Origin: Tahibacter soli
GTDB taxonomy: Bacteria > Pseudomonadota > Gammaproteobacteria > Xanthomonadales > Rhodanobacteraceae
Assembly: GCF_025717065.2 (NCBI RefSeq)
Contig: NZ_JAOVZO020000008.1
Location: forward strand, 95,988-159,987
Length of the DNA stretch: 64,000 nucleotides
Direction of reading: 5' to 3'
Shown here: positions 37,942 to 45,851 of the stretch, in pieces
Numbering within the stretch: position 1 is the stretch's first letter
How the letters are laid out: each line of letters starts with the position of its first letter
Notes under the pieces: model-generated
Databases searched by the model: none
What the model was told of the DNA's origin: nothing
The model's input: the letters and a program-made list of their open reading frames with translations, nothing else
Translations under genes and position numbers: made by a program

Positions 37942-39165
37942 ATGGCCGTTTCCTTCACCGTGCCGCAGCGCAAGATCTATCAGCCGATCGATACGGTCGA
38001 ATCGCTGCAGCAGCATCTGCAATGGGCAGCGTCGGTCGAGCTTTCGACGATTCCGCCCTATCTCACGGCGCTGTATTCGATCCAGGACAATTCGAGCTGG
38101 GCGTACCGGCTGATACGCACCGTGGTGCTCGAAGAAATGCTGCATCTGATGCTCGTCGCCAATCTCATGAACGCGATCGGCGCGTCGCCGAAATTGAGCG
38201 GCGACGCGGTGCCGACGTATCCGAGCTTCATGCCGCACCACGCGGCCGGCGGGCCGTTCATCCAGCTGCAGGCGCTGTCGCCGGCGCTCGCGAGCACCGT
38301 GTTCATGGCGATCGAACAACCCGAGCCGTCGCCGCACGTGCCGGCGCAGGGCGACTACTACGATACGATCGGACAATTCTACAAAGCGATCTCCGAAGGT
38401 TTCGAACGCGTCGTCGCGCGCTACGGCGCGCCGGCGGTATTCGGCCGCGACACCGGTTTTCAGACGTGCGCGACATGGTTCGGCCTCGGTGGCGGACGGC
38501 TGATCGAAGTGCACGACCTGGAATCGGCGCTTCGCGCCATCCGCGAGATCGTACAGCAGGGCGAAGGCGCGCAGTTTCCGCGCGCGCCGAACGTCGGCGA
38601 GGAGCCCGAAGGCGGCTTCGAGCACTACGCGCAGCATGCCGACGGCTCGCTCACGCCGGTGCTCGGCACGCCGTGGGAACTGTCGCACTACCGCAAGTTC
38701 ATGCTGATCGCCGACGGCACCGCGCCGCTGCCGCCGGTCTGGCCGATCGGCCCCGATCCCGACGCCGACAAGCTCGTCGGCTGGCGGCGCAACCTCACGC
38801 TGCTGTTCGACAACGTCTACACGTTCGTGCTGTCGAGCCTCGAGGCGGCGCTCGGCTCGAAGGATCTCAAGAACGCGTTCTTCGGCGCGGCGTTTCCGAC
38901 GATGCAGGTGGTGCTGCCCGCGCTCGCGGGGCTGCTCGCGCAAATTCCGAAGTACGACGCCGCCGATCCGCAGCTGGGGCCCAATCTCGGCCCCGCGTTT
39001 CACGAACGCCCCGTGCCGCTCGCCGAGATCGTCGCGCGCACCGACGCGCTGCTCGCGGTCGACCCCGGCTTCGGGCCGATCTTCCTGCAAACGTGGCGGC
39101 AGACGCTCGCGGGCGTGCGCGAACAATTGCGCAATAGCCAGAAATCCCTGAATCCAAAAGCGTAA
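37942..39165 (+). CDS. VioB/RebD-type ferritin-like domain protein
   Basis: 407 residues, no signal peptide, strong AGGAGAG ribosome-binding site. The N-terminal four-helix bundle has the diiron-type residues: Glu in WAASVELSTIPPYLTALYSI and the EExxH of VVLEEMLHLMLVANLMNAIG. This is the ferritin-like domain (Pfam PF12902) that also forms part of VioB/RebD/StaD iminophenyl-pyruvate-type synthases, here without the catalase-like haem domain of VioB. Its C-terminal half (WRRNLTLLFDNVYTFVLSS) is helical. It lies 10 bases ahead of the LodA-like gene, so it belongs to the oxidase operon; it may help build the quinone cofactor or use its products (inference). Confidence 0.85.
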   Translation: MAVSFTVPQRKIYQPIDTVESLQQHLQWAASVELSTIPPYLTALYSIQDNSSWAYRLIRTVVLEEMLHLMLVANLMNAIGASPKLSGDAVPTYPSFMPHHAAGGPFIQLQALSPALASTVFMAIEQPEPSPHVPAQGDYYDTIGQFYKAISEGFERVVARYGAPAVFGRDTGFQTCATWFGLGGGRLIEVHDLESALRAIREIVQQGEGAQFPRAPNVGEEPEGGFEHYAQHADGSLTPVLGTPWELSHYRKFMLIADGTAPLPPVWPIGPDPDADKLVGWRRNLTLLFDNVYTFVLSSLEAALGSKDLKNAFFGAAFPTMQVVLPALAGLLAQIPKYDAADPQLGPNLGPAFHERPVPLAEIVARTDALLAVDPGFGPIFLQTWRQTLAGVREQLRNSQKSLNPKA

Positions 39166-39175
39166 GGGGCGCACC

Positions 39176-40969
39176 ATGGCCATCGTCTACAAGATCCACC
39201 CCGCCATCGGCATTGCCCGCGTCGGCGACAGCGAGGAATACTATCTCGGCCCCGAAACCGCCGGCGGCCTGCCGATACTGCCTTCCGGCGCGCCGTTCGG
39301 CCCGGACGATTTCCGCGACGCGCAGGGCCGCATCCGGCGCCAGGCGGCGCGGTTTCGCGTCTACGTCTACGACGACGCGGACCCCGACGACCCCGGCCGC
39401 GAAGTCGTCGTCGGCGAAAACTACGTCACCGCGATCGAATGGCGCGTGCACGTCGCCAACAAGAAGCCGATCTGGTACCAGTTCCACACGCTGCTCGGCG
39501 AGGACGGCTACGCGCCCGATCATCCGCTGCGCAATCCGCTCGACACCGACCCCGCCTCGCGCGTCAAACGCATCATCGACCCCGGTCCGCGCACGCTCGC
39601 CGGCGCGAATTGCTCGGTCACGTTCGCGCGCGGCGACGACACCGGCTATCCGGCGACGTGGCCGCCCAAGGGCCTCAAGCCGCACGACATCGACAGTCTC
39701 GGCCAGGCGCACACCGACGGCGAGGGCCGCCTGATCTTCGTCGGCGGCTACGGCAACTCCGGCAGCAGCGTGACGCCGGGCATCGTCGACTACGCGAACA
39801 ACGACGACTGGTGGGACGACACCTGCGACGGCACGGTCACCGCGACGGTGCTGACGCAGATCGCCGGATACGACGCGCGCATTCCCGTCGACTTTCCGGC
39901 GTGGGTCGCGGTCGCGCCGCCGAAGTTCGCGCCCCAGCTGTTCAACCTCGTCACGCTGTACGACACGATGTACGACGTCGCCGTGCGCCGCTTCGGCCGC
40001 CGGCCGGACATCTACCGCGACCAGGCGTGGCAGACCGACTACCGCCCCGACTATGCGAGCGAAATCGAGCCGCTGCTCAAGCGCGGCATGGCGTATCCGT
40101 GGGTCGCGGCGATTCCGCCGCACGCGCACAAGTTCGACACCGCGCGGCTGGGCGACCCCGACCCCGCGTACCTCGGCCTGCGCCAGTTCATCGTCTCGAT
40201 CCTGCGACCGCCGACCGGGCCGGACTACTTCGGCGCGCCGGCGAGCGGCCTGACGATGATGCCGTTTCTCGCCGGCGACAACGCGTTCTATCCCGGCGCG
40301 CCGACGTCGTCGTACCTGAAGCTCAGCGACACACAATATTTTCTTTTGCAACAATGGGCAAACGGAAACTTCGACGCGACCGCGCGCACGCCGCCCGCGA
40401 AGCCCGGCGAGGAGCTCGACCGCGCCGTGCTCGAAAACTGCGTCGGCGGCGGATTTTCGCCCGGCATCGAGATGACGTGGATCGTGCGCAATCCGGCGAT
40501 CTACCGGGAACCGTTCCGCTTGAAGCACAAGGCGCAGGTGCCGACGCCGCTGTCGCTGACGAGCGCGCTGTCGGCAGGTCTCGAACCCGGCGACGGCTGC
40601 AAGTACATGGCGGTGCCGTGGCAGGCCGACTACAACGAATGCTCGTCGCAGGAAGTCATCCAGCCGCGCGCGCTCGGCGAAGACCCGGTACCCGGCAACC
40701 AGGTCGTCACGCGCGTGCTGTGGTGGTGGCCGGCGCAGCGGCCCGGCTTCGTCTGGGTGCGCGACGAGACCGCGCCGCTCGGGCGGCGGCAGCGGCCGTG
40801 GCTCGGTTCGCACGATCCGAACGACGCCGACTACATCCAGTTCGCCGACGACCTGGAAATGGTCGAGCGCTGGAACGAACTCGGCTTCCTCTACGATTTC
40901 GGCACCGACGGCAAACCGGAAATCCTCGAAGTCGGCGCTCGCACGCACCAGCCGAAGTCGGAAGACTGA
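39176..40969 (+). CDS. LodA/GoxA-type cysteine tryptophylquinone oxidase
   Basis: 597 residues, no signal peptide. It opens with the family hallmark IHPAIGIARVGDSEEYYLGPE and contains ARFRVYVYD, DPGPRTLAGANCSV, GEGRLIFVGGYGNSGS, DDTCDGTVTATV and the terminal block AVPWQADYNECSSQ ... MVERWNELGFL. Characterised members (L-lysine epsilon-oxidase LodA, glycine oxidase GoxA) carry a CTQ cofactor built from a Cys and a Trp of the protein and release H2O2. By position, candidates are the Cys of YNEC and a Trp ~65-80 residues downstream, most likely that in ERWNELGF. It is shorter than LodA (~726) and belongs to another subgroup; the substrate is unknown. LodB-type partner follows directly. Confidence 0.88.
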   Translation: MAIVYKIHPAIGIARVGDSEEYYLGPETAGGLPILPSGAPFGPDDFRDAQGRIRRQAARFRVYVYDDADPDDPGREVVVGENYVTAIEWRVHVANKKPIWYQFHTLLGEDGYAPDHPLRNPLDTDPASRVKRIIDPGPRTLAGANCSVTFARGDDTGYPATWPPKGLKPHDIDSLGQAHTDGEGRLIFVGGYGNSGSSVTPGIVDYANNDDWWDDTCDGTVTATVLTQIAGYDARIPVDFPAWVAVAPPKFAPQLFNLVTLYDTMYDVAVRRFGRRPDIYRDQAWQTDYRPDYASEIEPLLKRGMAYPWVAAIPPHAHKFDTARLGDPDPAYLGLRQFIVSILRPPTGPDYFGAPASGLTMMPFLAGDNAFYPGAPTSSYLKLSDTQYFLLQQWANGNFDATARTPPAKPGEELDRAVLENCVGGGFSPGIEMTWIVRNPAIYREPFRLKHKAQVPTPLSLTSALSAGLEPGDGCKYMAVPWQADYNECSSQEVIQPRALGEDPVPGNQVVTRVLWWWPAQRPGFVWVRDETAPLGRRQRPWLGSHDPNDADYIQFADDLEMVERWNELGFLYDFGTDGKPEILEVGARTHQPKSED

Positions 40970-40974
40970 CGCCG

Positions 40975-42114
40975 GTGCGCGCCGACGTCGCGATCATCGG
41001 CGCTGGACCGGCCGGCGCGGCCCTCGCGTGCGCGCTCGCGCGGCGCGGCGTCGACGTCGCGCTGATCGACGCCGCCGCGGCGAACGCCGCGCGGCGCCGC
41101 ATCGGCGAAAACCTGCCGCCGGCCGCGCGGCCGTGGCTCGCGCATTACGGCCTCGACGACGCCGCGCACCTGCGCACGCGCGGCCTGCGCCTGGTCTGGG
41201 GTTCGGCGCGTGCGCGCTGGAACGATCATCTGTATTCGACGCACGGCCCCGGGCTGATCGTCGACCGCGCGCGGTTCGACGCCGACCTCGTCGACATCGC
41301 CGTGCGCGCCGGCGCGCGCCATCTGCCCGGCACGCGCTGCACCGGCGCCGTCGCGAGCGCCGAGGGCTGGCGCGTGACGCTGCAACGTACACAGGGCGAT
41401 ATTTCCACGCTGGACTGCCGCTTCGTCGCGGCCGCGTCGGGCCGCGCGGCCGGCTTCGCCCATCGCGCGGGCGCGGTGCGCGAACGGCACGATCGCCTCG
41501 TCGCGCTCGTGCACGTCGCGCCGGCACGTACGCGAACGGAAGCCGCGTACGCGTCGCTCGAAGCCGTCGCCGACGGCTGGTGGTACGACTCGCCGCTGCC
41601 GTCGCACGAGCATGTGACGATTTTCTTCGCCGAAAGCGACGCGGCGCCCGACGACGAGGCGTGGCGCGCGCGGCTGGCCGATCGCGGCGTCGACGTCGAC
41701 GCGACGACGCGTCCGTGGCGCTGCGCCGCGAACGGCGCGCGCGTGCGTCCCGTGTCGGGCGCGAACTGGCTCGCGGTCGGCGACGCGGCGCAGGCATACG
41801 ACCCGCTCGCGTCGGCGGGCCTCATGAAAGCGCTCGTGCACGGCCGCGCGGCGAGCGAAGCGATCGTCGCGGCGCTCGCCGGCGACGCGCGGCCCCTGGA
41901 AAACTACGCGGCGCTGCTCGATCGCGAATGGGACGAGTACCGCGCGGGCCTCGCCGCGCACTACGGTCTCGAGCGGCGCTACGCCGACGCGCCGTTCTGG
42001 CGGCGCCGGCACGCGCCGGCCAATCAGGCCGCAGCGATCGCCTTGCCGCGCTTGTCGTTCGGCCGGTTGCCGCCGCCGTCGCGCGACGGCAGGCCGGAAA
42101 TGCCCGACGGCTGA
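40975..42114 (+). CDS. LodB-like FAD-dependent maturase
   Basis: 379 residues from a GTG at 40975, 5 bases after the oxidase stop and with no ATG nearby. VRADVAIIGAGPAGAALACALARRG is the FAD Rossmann motif, GENLPPAARPWL the PHBH/halogenase-type second contact and VGDAAQAYDPLASAGLMKAL the third. It resembles tryptophan-halogenase-like monooxygenases and LodB, which is required to generate the CTQ cofactor in LodA-type oxidases. Gene order LodA-LodB is conserved in known systems. Its 3' end overlaps the convergent 182-residue gene by 91 bases. Confidence 0.85.
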   Translation: MRADVAIIGAGPAGAALACALARRGVDVALIDAAAANAARRRIGENLPPAARPWLAHYGLDDAAHLRTRGLRLVWGSARARWNDHLYSTHGPGLIVDRARFDADLVDIAVRAGARHLPGTRCTGAVASAEGWRVTLQRTQGDISTLDCRFVAAASGRAAGFAHRAGAVRERHDRLVALVHVAPARTRTEAAYASLEAVADGWWYDSPLPSHEHVTIFFAESDAAPDDEAWRARLADRGVDVDATTRPWRCAANGARVRPVSGANWLAVGDAAQAYDPLASAGLMKALVHGRAASEAIVAALAGDARPLENYAALLDREWDEYRAGLAAHYGLERRYADAPFWRRRHAPANQAAAIALPRLSFGRLPPPSRDGRPEMPDG

Positions 42115-42572
42115 CGCTGGCGGTCGCGGACGTCCTTCTGCGTCGCGCGGCGTTCGCGCTCCTGCTCGGCGAACGTACGGCAGTAGTCCTTGCCGAGTCG
42201 CGATCCGGTCGGCGCACGGCGCTCGCAGATGATGCGACGCCCGTCGTTGTGCGTGAGGATCGCGTTGACGTTTTCCTGCGCCTGGACGAGTTCGAGCTTG
42301 TCCTTGTCGGTGAAGTCTTTCGGATCGGCGTGGCGCGCGAGGATGTCGGCGACGCGCGTCAGGCCCTGCTCCACTTGTGTACGTTCGGCCTGCGACACGA
42401 ATTCGTAGTGCCCGCCCGCCTCCATTTGCCGGCGGATCGCGAGCGCCTGGTCGTCGAACGCGGCGCGGCTGTCGGCCGTCAGCACGCGTTCGGTTTCGTG
42501 TTTCGCGGCGTGCGCGACGCCGGCGGCGGCGGCGAATGCAAGCACGAGGCTCGCGGCGATCTGGCGTTTCAT
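42024..42572 (-). CDS. Secreted charged helical protein, unknown
   Basis: 182 residues from the ATG at 42572 with a Sec signal peptide (MKRQIAASLVLAFAAAAGVAHA). The mature part is helical and charged (AFDDQALAIRRQMEAGGHYEFV, DKDKLELVQAQENVNAIL), with two Cys (ICERR, DYCRTF) flanking RAPTGSRLGKDYC, a motif I have seen in small uncharacterised Xanthomonadales periplasmic proteins. The C-terminus is a low-complexity basic tail that overlaps the convergent LodB-like gene by 91 bases. The signal peptide and periodicity support expression; the function is unknown. Confidence 0.7.
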   Translation of the reverse strand: MKRQIAASLVLAFAAAAGVAHAAKHETERVLTADSRAAFDDQALAIRRQMEAGGHYEFVSQAERTQVEQGLTRVADILARHADPKDFTDKDKLELVQAQENVNAILTHNDGRRIICERRAPTGSRLGKDYCRTFAEQERERRATQKDVRDRQRQPSGISGLPSRDGGGNRPNDKRGKAIAAA

Positions 42573-42652
42573 GCGGTTCTCCGGTGTCGGTCGTCGCCGC
42601 ATTCTCATCCGGCGCAGGCGCGCCGGATTTGCCGAAACTGCGCGGCTACGAA

Positions 42653-43843
42653 TCAGGTCGTAGCCGCTTGAGGCTGCGCCGACGGCGCGGCAGGGCGCGC
42701 GCGCGCTTCGCGGAACTTCATGCCGAACAGCGGTCGCAGCACCGGCACGCGGCGGATGATCTCGACCGACACGAAGCAGCCGAACACGGTGCCGCCGATG
42801 ACGAGCACGACCTCGGCAGCCGCGCCGAGCTTGAGCGGTATCAGCCAGTACGCGATCAGGACGATGAAGCTCTGGTGCAGCACGTACCACGGATACACCG
42901 CTTCGTTCGCGCGCGGCAGCCAGGCGAACGGACGATCGAGATACACCATCGCCCAGCCGAGGATCGTCAGGAGCGCGGTCCAGATGTACAGCGCGCGCGG
43001 CGTGCGGATGATCGCGCTCCAGTATTCCGGCGCATTGTCGGGTACGAGCTTGATCAGCGCGTAGTAGATCGCGAACGAGAACAGCGCGACGACGAGCGTG
43101 ATCTTGCGCAGCCGCCGGATCTCTTCCCACAGCGCCGTCTCGCGCGCCAGCAGCCAGCCGTACACGAACACGGTGAAGAAGATCGCGTGCTGGAACCAGT
43201 CGTTGAGAAGGTCGTTCTTCGCGGGATACGGCGTCGCAAGCCACCACATCGCCGCGAGCAGCGGCAGCGTCGGCACGACGATCAGCCACGCGCCGCGCCA
43301 GTGCGTGAGCCAGGCGCGCACGCGCAGGCCGAGCGGCGATTCGAGCGCCGGCATCAGCGCGCACAGGATCATCGTGTACACCCACAGGTACGCGAGGTAC
43401 CACAGGTGATTCCAGGTGATGCCGTGCTCCCAACCGTCGAACGCGCCCTTCGGCCACGGGCGCACTTCCCAGTAGCGCAGCATGAAGTCGCCGAAGCCCG
43501 GCTCCACGAGCCCGTTGGTCACGCCCTGGCAGTACGCCTGCACCGGCACGATCACGAACATGCCGAAGACGAGCGGCAGCAACAGGCGCCACGAGCGCAG
43601 CCCGGCGAAGCGCGCGGCGCCGCCGCGCAGGCCGACGAGGCCGATCGCGATGCCCGAAAGGAGGAACAGCAGCGACATGCGCCAGCGGTTGATGAACAGC
43701 ATCGGCGGCTGCAGCCACTCGGTCTGGTACGTGCTTTTCACATGCCAGCCCCAGTCGTGGACCCAGAGCATCGCGCAGTGGTACAGGATCAGAAACGCGA
43801 AAGCGAAGACGCGCAGGGCGTCGATGTCGTAGCGGCGTTGCAT
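42653..43843 (-). CDS. Acyltransferase-3/OpgC-like integral membrane protein
   Basis: 396 residues from the ATG at 43843. About ten helices. The N-terminus MQRRYDIDALRVFAFAFLILYHCAMLW carries the family's R/D-x-x-R and the His of helix 1; SGIAIGL, WHLWYL-type NHLWYLAYLWVYTMIL and the late YVLHQSFIVLIAYW are typical of acyltransferase-3 proteins that O-acylate glycans or glucans (OpgC, OafA). Divergent from a membrane LytTR regulator, a pairing repeatedly seen for this family. Substrate unknown. Confidence 0.88.
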   Translation of the reverse strand: MQRRYDIDALRVFAFAFLILYHCAMLWVHDWGWHVKSTYQTEWLQPPMLFINRWRMSLLFLLSGIAIGLVGLRGGAARFAGLRSWRLLLPLVFGMFVIVPVQAYCQGVTNGLVEPGFGDFMLRYWEVRPWPKGAFDGWEHGITWNHLWYLAYLWVYTMILCALMPALESPLGLRVRAWLTHWRGAWLIVVPTLPLLAAMWWLATPYPAKNDLLNDWFQHAIFFTVFVYGWLLARETALWEEIRRLRKITLVVALFSFAIYYALIKLVPDNAPEYWSAIIRTPRALYIWTALLTILGWAMVYLDRPFAWLPRANEAVYPWYVLHQSFIVLIAYWLIPLKLGAAAEVVLVIGGTVFGCFVSVEIIRRVPVLRPLFGMKFREARARPAAPSAQPQAATT

Positions 43844-43994
43844 GTCGGGTCTCCTCGATGACGGCGCCATCGTCCGGCCGGAACTCCGGCGGCGCGATGC
43901 GCAAGGGCTTGATCGACCACGCAAAGGGACGAATCGCGGACGGCTGGGACGAAACGAGGACGCGCACGGGGCCTGCGACGTAGAATCGCGCGCC

Positions 43995-44882
43995 ATGGCC
44001 GACACCAACACCCTGCTCGAACGCTACCAGCCGTGGCGGCGCGTCGCCGAATACGGCTTCTGGATCGTCGTGCTGACGCTCAATGCGATCGCCAACAGCG
44101 TGGTCGCGCTGATGGACGTGCGTCGCGCCAAGCTCGACGCCATCGCGTGGTGGGAGCCGGCGGTGTGGGAATTCTCCAGCACCGTGACGATCCTCGCGCT
44201 GATGCCGGCCGTCGTCGCGTTCACGCGGCGCTATCCGCTGCACTTCGACACGTGGCGGCGGTTCCTGCCGCACTACGTCGCCGCAACCGTGGTCTGGTCG
44301 ATCGGCCACGTCGTCGGCATGGTCAGCCTGCGCATGGGGTTCTACGCGCTCGTCGGCTACACGTACGACTTCGGCTCGTGGCCGCGCGAATTCTTCTACG
44401 AATATCTCAAGGACGCGCGCAGCTTCATCTCGTTCGTCGTCCTCGTCACGCTGTACCGGTTCGTGCTGCTGCGCCTGCAGGGCGAAGCCGCGCTGCTCGA
44501 CGCGCCCGACGTCGGCCCGCCGCTCGAATCGGTCGAACGGCCCGAGCGGTTTCTCGTACGCAAGCTCAACCGCGAATTTCTCGTCGCGGCGAACGACATC
44601 GAGTGGGTGCAGGCGTCGGGCAACTACGCGAACCTGCACGTGCGCGGCCGCGACTACCCGCTGCGCTCGACGATCGCCGGCGTCGAGGCGCGGCTGGACC
44701 CGGCGCGGTTCGCGCGCGTGCACCGCAGCTATATCGTCAATCTCGACCACGTATCGATGATCGAACCGCTCGACACCGGCGACGCGCGACTGCATCTGAA
44801 GGACGGCACGACCGTCCCGTGCAGCCGGCGCTACCGGCCGTCGCTGCGCGAACGCGTCGGCGCGGCGGCGGCCGGCGAGTAG
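43995..44882 (+). CDS. Membrane-anchored LytTR-family transcriptional regulator
   Basis: 295 residues from the ATG at 43995. Four N-terminal helices (about 22-44, 55-75, 90-112, 140-160) are followed by a LytTR DNA-binding domain from ~190: FLVRKLNREFLVAANDIEWVQASGNYANLHV (in pieces), RVHRSYIVNLDHVSMIEPL and VPCSRRYRPSLRERV. There is no receiver domain, so signal input probably comes through the membrane part. The divergent acyltransferase gene, about 150 bases away, is the likely target. Confidence 0.88.
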   Translation: MADTNTLLERYQPWRRVAEYGFWIVVLTLNAIANSVVALMDVRRAKLDAIAWWEPAVWEFSSTVTILALMPAVVAFTRRYPLHFDTWRRFLPHYVAATVVWSIGHVVGMVSLRMGFYALVGYTYDFGSWPREFFYEYLKDARSFISFVVLVTLYRFVLLRLQGEAALLDAPDVGPPLESVERPERFLVRKLNREFLVAANDIEWVQASGNYANLHVRGRDYPLRSTIAGVEARLDPARFARVHRSYIVNLDHVSMIEPLDTGDARLHLKDGTTVPCSRRYRPSLRERVGAAAAGE

Positions 44883-44925
44883 CGCGGCCTACACAGCGAC
44901 ACGCGGCCACGCTACCCTCCCGCGC

Positions 44926-45807
44926 ATGGACACCGTGCGTTATCTGCAATTGGACGTCTTCACCGAACACGTCGGCGGCGGCAACCCGCTCGGCGTCGTG
45001 ATCGGCGCCGACGCGTGGAGCGAGCGCGACATGCAGCGTTTCGCGCGCTGGACCGACCTCGTCGAAACCACGTTTCTGCTGCCGCCGACCACGCCGGAAG
45101 CGAGCTATCGCGTCCGCATCTTCAGCCCGCAGCGCGAAATTCCGTTCGCGGGCCATCCGAGCATCGGCAGCGCGCACGCCGCGCTCGAAACCGGCCTCGT
45201 CACGCCGCTCGACGGCCGCCTGATCCAGGAATGCGGCGCGGGCCTCCTGCCGATCCGCATCGACGAAACGTCGGGCCTGCGCAGCCTGTCGGTGCAGGCG
45301 CCGCGCGCGCGCAGACTCGAACCCGAAGCGCTGCACGCCAAGCTCGTGCGCGCGATCGTCGAACACCTGCCGCTCGGCGCGCTCGATCCCGCGTTCGTCG
45401 AAGGCGGTCGGCGCTGGTGGATCGCCGAACTCGCGAGCGAATCGGTGCTGCGGCAGTGGAAACCCGACCACGACGCGATCGCGCGGCTCGCCAAGGCGAG
45501 CGACAGTCTCGGCCTGTGCGTGTTCGCGCGCAGCGAAGCGTCCGACTACGACCTCGCCGTGCGCGCGTTTCCGGCCGGCGTCGGCATCGTCGAAGATCCC
45601 GCGTCGGGCGCCGCGAACGGCCTGATCGCCGCGTGGCTGCGCGCGTGCGAACCGCAGGGCCGCTACGCGCGCGGCTATCGCGTGAGCCAGGGCCGCGAAA
45701 TCGGCCACGACGCGCGCATCGCGATACGCATCGACGACGACGAAGCCGTCTGGGTCGGCGGACATACGCACACCGTCGTCGACGGCCGCGCGCTGTGGCC
45801 GCGCTGA
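44926..45807 (+). CDS. PhzF-family isomerase-like protein
   Basis: 293 residues. RYLQLDVFTEHVGGGNPLGVV at the N-terminus, the conserved Glu in DLVETTFLLPP, IFSPQREIPFAGHPSIGSAHA and the second-half DPASGAANGLIAAWL are characteristic of the two-domain diaminopimelate-epimerase-like PhzF fold. PhzF itself isomerises trans-2,3-dihydro-3-hydroxyanthranilate in phenazine synthesis, but most family members have other, unknown substrates, and no other phenazine genes are present here. It stands between a regulator and the bactofilin-like gene. Confidence 0.9.
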   Translation: MDTVRYLQLDVFTEHVGGGNPLGVVIGADAWSERDMQRFARWTDLVETTFLLPPTTPEASYRVRIFSPQREIPFAGHPSIGSAHAALETGLVTPLDGRLIQECGAGLLPIRIDETSGLRSLSVQAPRARRLEPEALHAKLVRAIVEHLPLGALDPAFVEGGRRWWIAELASESVLRQWKPDHDAIARLAKASDSLGLCVFARSEASDYDLAVRAFPAGVGIVEDPASGAANGLIAAWLRACEPQGRYARGYRVSQGREIGHDARIAIRIDDDEAVWVGGHTHTVVDGRALWPR

Positions 45808-45851
45808 CGAAGCATCGACGCAACACTCGAATCCGAAACAAGGAAGTTCAC

